The notes beneath the pieces were generated by a model. That model saw nothing but the letters and a program-made list of their open reading frames with translations. It was not told the DNA's origin and made no database searches. This document shows, piece by piece, positions 41,839 to 52,379 of a stretch of 64,000 nucleotides of DNA. The position numbers were made by a program, and so were the translations under genes. Numbering within the stretch: position 1 is the stretch's first letter; the number at the start of each line of letters is the position of its first letter. Source of the DNA: Glandiceps talaboti (taxonomy: Eukaryota; Hemichordata; Enteropneusta; Spengelidae); contig NC_135565.1 of NCBI RefSeq assembly GCF_964340395.1, forward strand, positions 1,202,001-1,266,000, read 5' to 3'.

Positions 41839-42221
41839 AACCAAACTTTTATTTGACATTGGATTTCTTCATAACATGATGGATGTAGCTTATTTCAAAA
41901 GGAAGAAGTAACAATGAATGCAGCTTAATCCCAAAGTAGCTAGTAAAATTGGAAACAGGTGGGGGTGGGTACAGAACATATGCAATAAGTTATATTTTCT
42001 CATTGATTGTTATTTGCCCATTGCTGTTAGTGATCTCCTGGCCAACCACAGCATGTAATGTGAAGCTTTATAGAACGTTGTAGCATAGCACTCACCGTAG
42101 AAAGAGTTTTAAAAGCCAAAAAAGAGAGAGAATTGTTTCTGGTCAGCGCCCATAAATTAAATACCCCCCTTCCCGTGTTAATTTCTTTTTTCATGTTTGT
42201 CCAGCCAGTTCTGTCTGCAGA
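41839..42221. other. unique intronic sequence with a short dispersed-repeat motif
   Basis: No gene seen. TTTCTGGTCAG at about 42137-42147 matches the start of repeat segments found near 46.1 kb and 58.2 kb. Confidence 0.5.
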
Positions 42222-42880
42222 TGGAAGGGAAACACAAAAGTAACTCTCCCTACATTAATTGCCACCAGTGAAGACACTGCAGAACTGATCACTTTCACAC
42301 GCATTAACACAATTGAAATTTGTCACAGTGAATCAATTTTCGTTGACATATACCTTGAGAACAAAAAGTTAGTTATCGGTGTAATTTACAGAAAACCGAA
42401 TACTTCAATTCAAGAGTTCATCGACAGTCTTGAAGTCTGTCTCAACCACATGTCCGCTAAGCACAGAAATTGTATAACATTAGGTGATCTTAATATCGAT
42501 GTAAGTGTAGATACTCCAGCTAGCTCTAAGTACATTAATCTTCTGAATAGCTATAACTTCCACCAGATTATCAACACCCCAACTAGAATCACATCTAATA
42601 CAAACACAATTATTGACCACATAATCACAAATGTTACAGACCATTTCATTGACTGTGGAAACATACGTAGCGACATTAGCGACGCAATTATCCCATCTTT
42701 GCCATTATTAATAACTTTCACCATATCTTCAAGCACAATACCACTTTTTACAAATCTGATTTTTCACATTACAATCGTGAGGACTTTCCTTCTGACATGA
42801 ACAATATTTCCTGGCAGGTTGTATTTGATTGTACAAATCCAAACGATGCGTACAAAGTTTTTTACAATCTATTTTACAGG
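42222..42880 (+). pseudogene. LINE endonuclease-domain fragment (APE type)
   Basis: The translated plus strand reads as the apurinic-endonuclease-like domain of a non-LTR retrotransposon. It has VIGVIYRKPN, then GDLNIDV (catalytic GDxN motif), then an NTPTRIT..TIIDHI block, ending with NISWQVVF and VFYNLFYR. The frame shifts at about 42685, right where the SDHxP catalytic motif should be; the sequence there reads SDA before the downstream frame YPIFAIIN picks up. No start codon is retained and the 5' end is missing. The homology ends abruptly at 42880, where the next LINE portion appears on the opposite strand. This protein would normally nick target DNA for retrotransposition; here it is dead. 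Confidence 0.85.
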
Positions 42881-43410
42881 TTATTCGGGACGTTTTTCGA
42901 GATAACTATGGAACCAAAGGAGTGGGACACCTCGAATGCCGTAGTATGAAAATCTTTGAACAAGGATATGGTGGTCGATTGTATCAAAAGCTTTTTTTCA
43001 GATCGATGAAGATGCCAAAAGTTATAAGACTTTGTCCATTTTGTCTGTGATATCTGAGATTAGGTCTGCAAGGGCGAGTTCTGTACTAAACTTCTTTCTG
43101 AAACCATACTGTGTGTTCAAAAGTATATTGTATTTATCGAGAAACTTAACTATTTGGTCATTTACAACGGATTCAAATATTTTGCTGAATGCAGATAGAA
43201 TCGAAATTGGCCTGTAATTACTAACATCTAGGGCTGATCCTTTTTTGTAAATATGGGTTATTTGGACAAATTTAAGGGAATCAGGGAAAATACCAAGAGA
43301 AAGAGAGCAGTTGATAATGTGTGTTAGTGGATGGGAGATAATGGAAACAACGTCGATAATAAATTTGGGATGGATATTGTCGTAAGGGAGCGAATATTTT
43401 TTACGGCCGG
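42881..43410 (-). pseudogene. LINE reverse-transcriptase N-half, inverted
   Basis: On the minus strand this encodes the front of a non-LTR reverse transcriptase: YDNIHPKFI, then KKGSALDVSNYRPISIL, then NTQYGFRKKFST, then motif A as DLKKAFDTIDHHIL after a one-base slip in an A run at about 42990, then YYGIRGVPLLWF and SYLEKRPE. It begins in a G-rich junction at about 43410 and ends at 42881, adjoining the plus-strand endonuclease part. Its polarity is opposite to the endonuclease and C-terminal parts, so the central segment of one LINE appears inverted. Stops and frameshifts make it non-functional. Confidence 0.85.
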
Positions 43411-43503
43411 GGGGGGGGCGGCAAATCAGAGGGGGGGGGCACCTTAATTTGGAACTCAAAGAAGGGGGATCATCATTTTTCCGAAGTGAATAAAGGGGGG
43501 GGG
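43407..43503. repeat. poly-G-rich low-complexity segment
   Basis: Three G runs of about 9-10 bases lie within 100 bp, next to the inverted LINE piece. I cannot assign a function; such runs are also frequent sites of sequencing error. Confidence 0.7.
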
Positions 43504-43701
43504 GTCACCTTGTTTTCAACTAAACAAAATCATGAGCCACGCTCCTGTACTTCAATGAAGTCCATACATTTAATATCATAACTAGGCCAAAGCCCCAAAG
43601 CTCGCACAGCTGGGTAGATTCATTTGTGACCGGCTGCCTCATGATTATATCATAGATAGCGCCCTTGGCATGGAGATTGCACATCGTACAATATGAAATC
43701 A

Positions 43702-44734
43702 ACTAATTAGGCTATATCTTAAGAATGCATACTTCAAATTCAATATAATTTTGTACATACGTTAACCATAAGAAAACACATATGTCCTATCAAGTTTGTT
43801 TACAGTGTTAATGAATAATTTGCATAATTAATGATTGTCGGTAATATATAAGGCTATATCTTAAGACTGCATACTTCAGTTTTAATATAATTCAGTACAC
43901 ATGTTTACCATAACAATCGCATATGTCCTGTAAAGCTTGTTGATGTACCTTTCAGTGTTAATGAATAATTTGCATAATTAATTATTTTTGGTAATAAGGC
44001 TATATCTTCCGACTGCATACATCAATTTCAATACAATTCAGTACATACACTAACCATAACAAATTGTGTATGTCCTATAAAGTTAGTTGATGTACCTTAC
44101 AGTGTTAATGAATAATTTGCATAATTAATGAGTTTCTGTAATTAGGCTATATCTGAAGACTGCATACTTCAATTTCACTACAATTTAGTACATATGTTAA
44201 ACATAACAAACTTTATATGCCCTATAAGGTTGTTTACAGTGTTAATAACCAATTTGCATGATTAATTATTTTCGGTGATTAAGATATATCATAAGAATGC
44301 ATAATTGAATTTCAATATCATTTAGTACTTACCTTAACCATAACAAACCTGATAAATCCTATAAATTTGTTGATATAGCTTACAGTTTTAATGAAAAAAA
44401 TGCATAATTAACGATTTTAGGTAACTAGGCTGTATCTTAAAAATGCAAACTTCAAATTTTATATAATATCATATGGTACATATATCATCCATAATTATAC
44501 GCACCTGTTCTATGAAGTTTTTTGCTACAACTTTTACCTTTAATGAGTAATGAACGATATTCAGTAATTAAGCAGTATCATGCACTCTTCAAATCCCGTA
44601 TAATTTGGCACATACATTAACCTAAGAAAGCACGCTTGTCCAAAAAAGCCTGTTAGCATAGTTTTTGTTTTAGTTTAATGTGTTATTTGCATAATTAGTG
44701 GTTCCCTTACGGGAGGCATTCAGTTTAAATATGG
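43702..44734. mobile_element. TIR-family element copy B (right end intact, left end missing)
   Basis: It consists of six to seven degenerate repeats of about 140-150 bp, homologous to those of copy A: GGCTATATCTTAAGAATGCA, then TGTCCTATAAAG, then GTGTTAATGAATAATTTGCA. It ends with a terminal sequence matching copy A: TTCCCTTACGGGAGGCATTC, then AGTTTAAATATGG, to 44734. The matching left terminus is absent. ATTTGCAT octamers are at 43818, 43968, 44115, 44252 and 44685. The right end lies directly against the LINE reverse-transcriptase C-half, suggesting insertion into that LINE. No ORF is present. Confidence 0.8.
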
Positions 44735-45970
44735 TTCTTCTTTACATTAACGATATTAACAAATCCACTGACGCCTTCAAATTCCGCCTGTTTGCTGATG
44801 ATACTAACCTTTTTAAATCCATGGAAACTAACCACATTAATCTTAATGATCTGAATGTACATTTTAACAAAGAAAACATGTGGTGCAATTCCAACAAACT
44901 AACAATTGACATCGATAAAACAAATTATATGATTTTTAAAACCCCTAAAAGAATTGCACATATACAGCTGCAGAGGGACATTTAAGAATTGGAAACCCAC
45001 CCGTTGACGCCGTAACCTCTGCTGCATATCTTGGTGTATCAATTGAACCAGCTTTAACATGGAAATCACATATAAAGAAAGTTAAATGTGCCATAAGCCC
45101 TAAGGTTGGTCTCATGTCAAAAATTCACCATTACATTCCAAAATCAACACTTGTTCTCTTGTATAATGCCCTAATCCTACCACATTTAAATTATTGTATT
45201 GAAATTTGGGGCAACAGGTATCCCTCTGCACTTGAACCTCTCCTTCTTTTACAAAAGAAAATTGTTCGCTTAATAACATTCTCTGATTACCACTCACATT
45301 CTCAACTAAAAATCCTAGATATTCACAAACTCTGCTAATATCATACATACATGCATGTTCATATTTGACTTTAAACTAACCGTTATTGTCATAACCTAAA
45401 CCACTATATAAATGAAATATTACCCCACAATTACACAACAAGATCAGCAACTCACAGAAATTTTCCAATACCAAAAGTACATCATACATTTTGCCAATTC
45501 AATTTTCAAATATGCTGCTGTAAAACACCGGAACTGCCTTCCCCCTACTTTAAAGAATACCCATAATCGCCATGCTTTCAAGACAAATCTTAAACACCAT
45601 ATTTTACATATTTGATTTATTTTTCCTGTCTTCTGCCTTCCATTGTTGTTTCTTTCATTTTCAGTTCATAGTGTATTGTTCGCACTTCACTTCATCTGAT
45701 AAGTGTACGCTGTAACTGTATATATATTTATGTTTTTTTATTAAGTTAGGACTATGGACTAGATTAATCCCTAGCGTACTATGTCCATGGTCCTCACCAG
45801 GAATATGTTACTCTTCCTTTTTTTGTTTTCTTTTAGTGTTAGTGTAATTATTAGCTGGAAGTAATTTTGTCAGAAATTGTAACTTATTGACTTATTTGCT
45901 TTTCCTCCTCCTCTTTTTTTCCTGTTATGTACCATTTGTACAATTTCTGGCGAAATAAATAGAAAAAATG
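44735..45970 (+). pseudogene. LINE reverse-transcriptase C-half and 3' region
   Basis: Plus-strand translation resumes at LLYINDINKS and carries the catalytic FADDTN motif (motif C). A frameshift follows at about 44980, then AYLGVSI and the typical C-terminal LINE wording LYNALILPHLNYCIEIWG, then KKIVRLITFSDY. Another break occurs at about 45330, then HRNCLPPTLKNTHNRHAFK. Noncoding 3' sequence ends in CGAAATAAATAG at about 45950-45965. This is the downstream part of the LINE whose endonuclease is at 42222-42880. It lacks a few dozen residues between the inverted part and LLYINDI, and is dead. The clade is Jockey/CR1-like, not resolved further. Confidence 0.85.
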
Positions 45971-45989
45971 AACAAGCCTATGGCATCTG

Positions 45990-46122
45990 CTCCACATACA
46001 CACTTGCTGTAAAGTACCCAATAAAAAGAACAGTAACTGCAATGATTCGTTGAGAATGTAAAAAAATTGTTTTAAAAAATCGCATCGTCGCACCACTTTA
46101 GACAACATTTCCTGACCAGAAA
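45990..46122 (-). repeat. dispersed repeat copy (TTTCTGGTCAGGA family), minus strand
   Basis: Read in reverse it begins TTTCTGGTCAGGA and continues through GTGGTGCGACGATGCGATTT, a TTACTGTTCTTTTTATT block and CAGCAAGTG. It aligns along about 130 bp with 58188-58320. No coding potential. The family is unknown. Confidence 0.75.
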
Positions 46123-46139
46123 CTATTTTTTCCTTTTTA

Positions 46140-46470
46140 GTGGCCTACCAAAAATATGCCAATAACGTATTAAAACTAGTAATATTTTCAGGACAGGTGC
46201 GCTTTGGTATCGCAAATGTATGTATCAAGTTATAATGAATTTGAAGCGTGCATTCTTGAGATATAGAGTAATTACCGAAAACCATTAATTGCTCATTAAT
46301 ATTCATGGGATTTTTACCAAAACCTAACCTGTTCTTGCCATTACCCTACGAAACAAGTCTACAAAATTGTGTTTGAATTGAGCCAGTTGTATTTTAGAAA
46401 ATGGTGATACAGACACACACAGACACTCAGACACACATACATTTCAACCCTTACGGAAGGTAATAAAAGG
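46140..46470 (-). mobile_element. degenerate relative of the TIR-element family (copy C)
   Basis: Reverse-strand reading shows the same block seen in copies A and B: ATTACC/CGGTAAT next to a CTC/ATATCT block and GAATGCA-like wording (46230-46310). The segment ends with ACCCTTACGGAAGGTAAT at about 46450-46467, resembling the CCCTTACGGGAGG terminus. It is much diverged, and its boundaries are approximate. Confidence 0.5.
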
Positions 46471-47152
46471 GAGCAGTGTGAGAGTAGGTACAGGAAGGGG
46501 TTACCCTTGAGCCCCTAGAAATTTCTGAATTCAGGGACTAAAACTAAAAGAGTGTTATCTGGTATTATTTTCACATGACAAGGTGATAACAATACCCTCT
46601 CCTGATCAAAATTGAAAGTTGAATTCAGAATACTAACACTAAAACAATTCTCAAAGTATAGTTGCATGCCATACCAATCAAAATCAGGGAAAAATTATAG
46701 TATACTCATTTCTTGTAACAGAACGCCATGTACTAGTATCTGTGTAATGAAAAGTTAGCTAAACATTACCATACTCTTTGTATTCAACATGTATTTAATA
46801 TTTATAATCAGCAATGAAACCTGTCAGAGATTTTCAGCTCACCAAGTCACCATATCATCCCAGTATCTGGTATGTTTTCACTGATTGACATATAATCTAC
46901 ACTGCGATATTCTAGATGAGTTGATTCTATTTGGTCAAACTTTGCCCTCCTGTGTGGCTTCAGCTGTTTATTTATTTAACCAGGTTATTCCTTACTACTT
47001 TTATCAATTAATGATTTGTTTCGTGTAACAGAACTCAATGTACTAGTATCGGTTTGATCAATTTGTGTTACCGATTGTTATGGTCTACTGTACTGGCTTC
47101 AGAAACTAAATGTATATGTCGAATGTGTATGCATTTTCATAGGGGCTATGTA
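46471..47152. other. unique intronic sequence
   Basis: About 680 bp. Two TGTACTAGTATC words (46729 and 47038) sit in otherwise unremarkable sequence. No gene or element is recognised. Confidence 0.55.
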
Positions 47153-48638
47153 TACAGACAATAAGATATGGCTATCAAACAGACAATAAGATGTGGCTAT
47201 CAAACAGACGATGAGATGTGGCTATCAAACAGACAGTGAGATGTGGCTATCAAACAGACGATGAGATGTGGCTATCAAACAGACAATGAGATATGGCTAT
47301 CAAACAGACAATGAGATATGGCTATCAAACAGACAATGAGATGTGGCTATCAAACAGACAATAAGATATGGCTATCAAACAGACAATAAGATGTGGCTAT
47401 CAAACAGACGATGAGATGTGGCTATCAAACAGACAGTGAGATGTGGCTATCAAACAGACGATGAGATGTGGCTATCAAACAGACAATGAGATATGGCTAT
47501 CAAACAGACAATGAGATATGGCTATCAAACAGACAATGAGATATGGCTATCAAACAGACAATAAGATATGGCTATCAAACAGACAATAAGATATGGCTAT
47601 CAAACAGACAATGAGATGTGGCTATCAAACAGACAATAAGATGTGGCTATCAAACAGACAATGAGATATGGCTATCAAACAGACAATGAGATGTGGCTAT
47701 CAAACAGACAATAAGATATGGCTATCAAACAGACAATGAGATGTGGCTATCAAACAGACAATAAGATATGGCTATCAAACAGACAATGAGATGTGGCTAT
47801 CAAACAGACAATAAGATATGGCTATCAAACAGACAATGAGATGTGGCTATCAAACAGACAATAAGATATGGCTATCAAACAGTCAATGAGATGTGGCTAT
47901 CAAACAGACAATAAGATATGGCCATCAAACAGACAATAAGATATGGCTATCAAACAGACAATGAGATGTGGCTATCAAACAGACAATGAGATATGGCTAT
48001 CAAACAGACAATAAGATGTGGCTATCAAACAGACAATGAGATGTGGCTATCAAACAGACAATGAGATATGGCTATCAAACAGACAATAAGATATGGCTAT
48101 CAAACAGACAATAAGATATGGCTATCAAACAGACAATGAGATGTGGCTATCAAACAGACAATAAGATATGGCTATCAAACAGACAATAAGATATGGCTAT
48201 CAAACAGACAATGAGATGTGGCTATCAAACAGACAATAAGATATGGCTATCAAACAGACAATGAGATATGGCTATCAAACAGACAATAAGATATGGCTAT
48301 CAAACAGACAATGAGATGTGGCTATCAAACAGACAATAAGATATGGCTATCAAACAGACAATGAGATGTGGCTATCAAACAGACAATGAGATATGGCTAT
48401 CAAACAGACAATAAGATATGGCTATCAAACAGACAATGAGATGTGGCTATCAAACAGACAATAAGATATGGCTATCAAACAGACAATAAGATATGGCTAT
48501 CAAACAGACAATAAGATATGGCTATCAAACAGACAATGAGATGTGGCTATCAAACAGACAATAAGATATGGCTATCAAACAGACAATAAGATATGGCTAT
48601 CAAACAGACAATGAGATATGGCTATCAAACAGACAATA
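47153..48638. repeat. 25-bp minisatellite array, 59 units
   Basis: Unit of 25 bp containing TATGGCTATCAAACAGACAA. CAGACA falls at 47155 and again at 48630, exactly 59 x 25 apart, so there is no net indel. Variation is limited to a few positions (ATGAG/ATAAG, ATATGG/ATGTGG, and rare AGACGA, AGACAG, GCCATC). Confidence 0.99.
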
Positions 48639-48709
48639 ATTCTGATGTTAAAAGAAAGGACAGTAATCTGACCGAATGGCAACGATGCTGAACTAATCCA
48701 TTTCAATTT

Positions 48710-49842
48710 TTTTACCGATTTGTAAAATTACGATAGTGTCCATCTTTAGCGACATCTTAATGTGGGGTCTCCCAACGGAGTGTACTCGGTCCCATTTTAT
48801 TTAATTTATACACATCATCATTAGCTGAGTTGCTCACTGATCACGATGTTTCGTATCAATTGTATATGCGGATGAGACGGGGATTTACATCTCGTTCGAG
48901 GTTGATGAGTCTGCACCCGCCATTGCTCAGATATCTGATTGTATTAGGGGTGTGCAGTGTTGGATGCTAGGTCACCGTTTGAAGATGAATGACAGTAAGA
49001 CGGAGGTCATCTGCTTTGGTACGAGGCATTCCCTTTCTCATCTCTGGCATGTGAATGTTGCAATCGGCGGCTCCCTCGTGAATTCGGCGCCGGTAGTTAA
49101 AAATCTTGGTGTTCTTCTCGATTGCCAGTTGACGATGGAGCGGCATGTGACATCCACATGCAAGAGTGCATACTTTCATTTACGAAATATAGCTAGCATT
49201 TGTAAATTTCTTCCACGTTTGTCACTTGAAAGGCTCATTCATGCTTTCATTTTTTCTAAATTAGACTATTGTATTGTAATGTACTGTTTCCTGGGCTTCC
49301 TTTGTGTTTACTACGGAAACTACAGCTCGTTCAAAATAGCGCGGCTCACCTATTGTCTGGCTGCCGCAAGTATGATCAAATATCTCCTGTTTTAAGATCA
49401 CTTCACTGGCTCCCAATCGAGTGGAGAATTGAATTCAAAGTTTTACTACTGGTTTTTAAGGCACTTCATGGTCTTGCGCCTATGTACATTGTTGATCTTT
49501 TAACACCCAGAAATACTACACGTCGTCTGCGTTCTTCAGATTCGGGCTTGCTTGAGGTTCCGTTTACGAGGTCATCTTTCGTCTACAAACGGGCCTTCAG
49601 CTATGTTGCTCCGCGGCTATGGAACGATTTACCGGCTGGGATTAGAATGTGTAATACCGTTGATTGTTTTAAGACAAGTTTAAAAACGCATCTTTTCCGC
49701 AAAGCTTTTAATTTAACTGTCTTTTAAGATGTATCGTATCAAGTGTTGTTTTAGTGTCATGTGCTTTTTTTTTTTTTTTCTTTTTTTTTAGATTTGTGAA
49801 CCGTTTAGAGTATTTTATGGATTTACGGTATAGAAAAATAAA
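48710..49842 (+). pseudogene. 5'-truncated CR1/L2-like LINE reverse transcriptase
   Basis: The fragment starts within the RT domain near CGVSQRSVLGPILFNLYT (motif B region, QG changed to QR). After a frameshift it shows YADETGIYISF, where the catalytic YADD is YADE. LKMNDSKTEVICFG, NLGVLLD and FSKLDYC follow, then another frameshift at about 49270 into LQLVQNSAAHLLSG, SPVLRSLHWLPIEWRIEFK, FKALHGLAP and APRLWNDLPAGIR, and it ends at a stop near 49727. This C-terminal wording is typical of CR1/L2-group LINEs. A noncoding tail leads into an (ATT)n tract. The truncation begins near the 25-bp array. It is dead on two grounds: frameshifts and an altered catalytic motif. Confidence 0.9.

Positions 49843-49930
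<88 letters not shown>
49843..49930. repeat. (ATT)29 LINE 3' tail microsatellite
   Basis: A pure ATT run directly follows the LINE 3' region, as expected for the 3' microsatellite tail of CR1/L2-like LINEs. The poly-Ile and poly-Asn ORFs across it are artefacts. Confidence 0.95.
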
Positions 49931-50377
49931 GAATTGAAGGTGCAATGTATGTTTTACTAAATAACAAGGAACCATAAATCCCATTGAGATAGATTTGGCG
50001 ACAGACTGAAATTGATGTTTTTTTTGAGGAGACGAGTGTGGTTTTATTGAAAATTGTAAGACTCCAGACGGTGTCGATTCTTTACATTTTGGATGCGTCG
50101 ATCGATGTCTGAAAGCTTCTTTGAAACGTCCATACGTCGATGTATAATAGATGGCATAAAACGTGCCACGAAATAACATGGCAACTGAGACTAGTTATGT
50201 CAATATATACTAAGCCATTGTACACGTTAATCTATATCTTGTCAATGTATTCGAAGGGAGAATTATATTGTTACTGTCAGTGGCTCAGAAAGGAACTCGT
50301 TTCAGGAAGGTAGAAAACAGTAAAGAGTATCCATATTTGTAGAAATTGAGTAGAATCCATGCCCTAAGTTTGTATAT
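49931..50377. other. unique intronic sequence
   Basis: About 450 bp with no recognisable gene or element. Confidence 0.55.
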
Positions 50378-50738
50378 TATGTATATACACATATATTTAA
50401 GTTGCCCTGAGTTTGTATAGTATGTATATACAACTTTACACTGAGGTTCTATATATAAATAATATCATAAACCATACAGTTCTGACCCAAATATTTCGAA
50501 GAGACTGAGCTCCTCTTCATCGGTGGGTCTCCAGTTCTGTCAAACAAAGAGCTTGATTTGTTTGACAGAACTGGAGACCCACCCGACCGATGAAGAGGAG
50601 CTCAGTCTCTTCGAAATATTTGGGTCAGAACTGTATGGTTTATGATATTATTTATGTATATACACATATATTTAAGTTGCCCTCAGTGTGTATAGTATGC
50701 ATATACACATATATTTAAGTTGCCCTCAGTTTGTATAT
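50378..50738. repeat. 43-bp tandem repeat split by a foldback palindrome
   Basis: Units of 43 bp (50378-50420, 50653-50695, 50696-50738, plus a diverged copy from 50421) share TATGTATATACACATATATT and AAGTTGCCCT. The large inverted repeat at 50455-50655 sits inside this short array. Confidence 0.85.
50455..50655. repeat. near-perfect inverted repeat (foldback), arms about 94-99 bp
   Basis: The left arm 50455-50548 and the right arm 50557-50655 are reverse complements, except that the right arm has five extra bases in a CGGGT/GGGT stretch. The loop is the 8 bases GAGCTTGA. Nothing in it resembles a known coding domain. It could be a foldback or MITE-type insertion, or a snap-back inverted duplication. 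Confidence 0.95.
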
Positions 50739-51340
50739 TAGGCACAAATAGTAACTTAAATCAAACTAAATGTACGGGCATGCACCGAAGCTTTCAGTTT
50801 TAAAATATTTAATAATTTAGTCCTTCATATTTATATAGAATAAGAGTATTTTAGTGATTAGCCAAGGAAATGTAATTCATAAGATAGCAGTATCGTGATA
50901 TCGGTTGTAATCACATTTACATTCAAAGACCAAGGTCAGATTTGGTTAAACTTAGTAAAAAGACAATCGTCTGGAAAAACTATAGAAAACTATAGAAAAA
51001 GTTTACTAGTCCAGAACTAAGGAATAATCGTATGTATTCCTTATCTCCCCACTGATAAGATAATTCTATTACGAGACCAATTGGGATTACATATTCAATT
51101 TCTTTATTTTGTAATGTGCTTACTTTGTGACAGTGTAAAGTGGTTATTTGCTCCACAATGTAATAACAAGTATTTATAACGATGGTTTGTCTTCTTGGTT
51201 TGGCGTATTTTTGAACAGCAGATTTTTTTTATTTTCAGTTACTCTTTCAACCTTGCGTTCTCTGAGTGTGGTATGATGGTTGAAATTTGGTGAACAGAGT
51301 TGGACCGTACACGTATATGACGTCAGAAAGTATAATAAGT
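50739..51340. other. unique intronic sequence
   Basis: About 600 bp of AT-rich sequence with no recognisable gene or element. Confidence 0.55.
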
Positions 51341-51986
51341 TGTGTGTATGTATGTATGTATGTATGTATGTATGTATGTATGTATGTATGTATGTATGTA
51401 TGTATGTATGTATGTATGTGTGTGTGTGTGTGCGTGTGTATGTTTGTATGTATGTATGTATGTATGTACATGTATGTATGTATGTATGTATGTATGTATG
51501 TATGTATGTATGTATGTATGTATGTGTGTGTGTGTATGCGTGTGTGTGTGTATGTATGTATGTATGTATGTATGTATGTATGTATGTGTGTGTGTATGTA
51601 TGTATGTATGTATGTATGTATGTATGTATGTATGTATGTATGTATGTATGTGTGTGTATGTATGTATGTATGTATGTGTGTAAGTGTATGTATGTGTGTA
51701 TGTATGTATGTATGTATGTATGTATGTATGTATGTATGTATGTATGTATGTATGTATGTATGTGTGTGTGTGTATGTATGTATGTATGTATGTATGTATG
51801 TATGTATGTATGTATGTGTGTATGTATGTGTATGTATGTGTGTATGTATGTATGTATGTATGTATGTATGTATGTATGTGTGTATGTATGTATGTATGTA
51901 TGTATGTATGTGTGTAAGTGTATGTATGTGTGTATGTATGTATGTATGTATGTATGTATGTATGTATGTATGTATGTATGTATGTA

Positions 51987-52017
<31 letters not shown>

Positions 52018-52145
52018 ATGTATGTATGTATGTATGTATGTGTGTATGTGTATGTATGTGTGTATGTATGTATGTATGTATGTATGTATGTATGTATGTA
52101 TGTATGTATGTATGTATGTATGTATGTATGTATGTATGTATGTGT
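51341..52145. repeat. (ATGT)n microsatellite with GTGT interruptions, about 0.8 kb
   Basis: ATGT tetranucleotide repeats with TGTG variants. The interruption TAAGTGTATG recurs at 51681 and 51915, a 234-bp higher-order step. Long ORFs are open here in several frames because ATGT and its complement lack stops; these are not genes. Confidence 0.98.
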
Positions 52146-52379
52146 AAGGAACTAGTGAGATAGTCCGAATTAAAGGATGTAATCTGACTTTTCGAATAAA
52201 ACATTTTTATTAAGGAATTCAAGGCACGACATAGTAGGTTAACACTTGACTATATCTGAATTTTATGGACTAGAACGACAACCACGCGAGATAGATGGTT
52301 ATACGACTAACGAGATCTAAAATTCACACGCACTAAAAAGAACCCTATAGAACAAGCCTGAAATATAGAATAAGCGTAG
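52146..52379 (-). other. probable 3' noncoding region of the Penelope-like relic
   Basis: It lies immediately downstream (minus strand) of the GIY-YIG relic. It contains AATAAA on the minus strand at about 52207-52212 and no ORF. Assignment to the element is by position only. Confidence 0.4.

Noticed and set aside
44698-44985. ORF starting at 44698 as an intact small gene
   Set aside because: Its first codons are the TIR-element terminus and the rest is a LINE reverse-transcriptase fragment.
49269-49727. 152-residue ORF as a host gene
   Set aside because: Its wording is the C-terminal region of a CR1/L2-like LINE reverse transcriptase and it follows frameshifted upstream LINE sequence.
49754-50179. 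Poly-Ile and poly-Asn ORFs
   Set aside because: They are translations of the (ATT)n LINE tail.
50557-50655. Hammerhead-ribozyme core in the palindrome arm (CCGATGA ... CGAAA)
   Set aside because: The core has C where U is required, stem II closes poorly, and no flanking sequence forms stem I or III with a cleavage triplet.
51280-52222. Overlapping 286-299-residue MYVC- and IHTY-repeat ORFs
   Set aside because: Translations of an ATGT microsatellite in several frames and both strands; no independent coding evidence.
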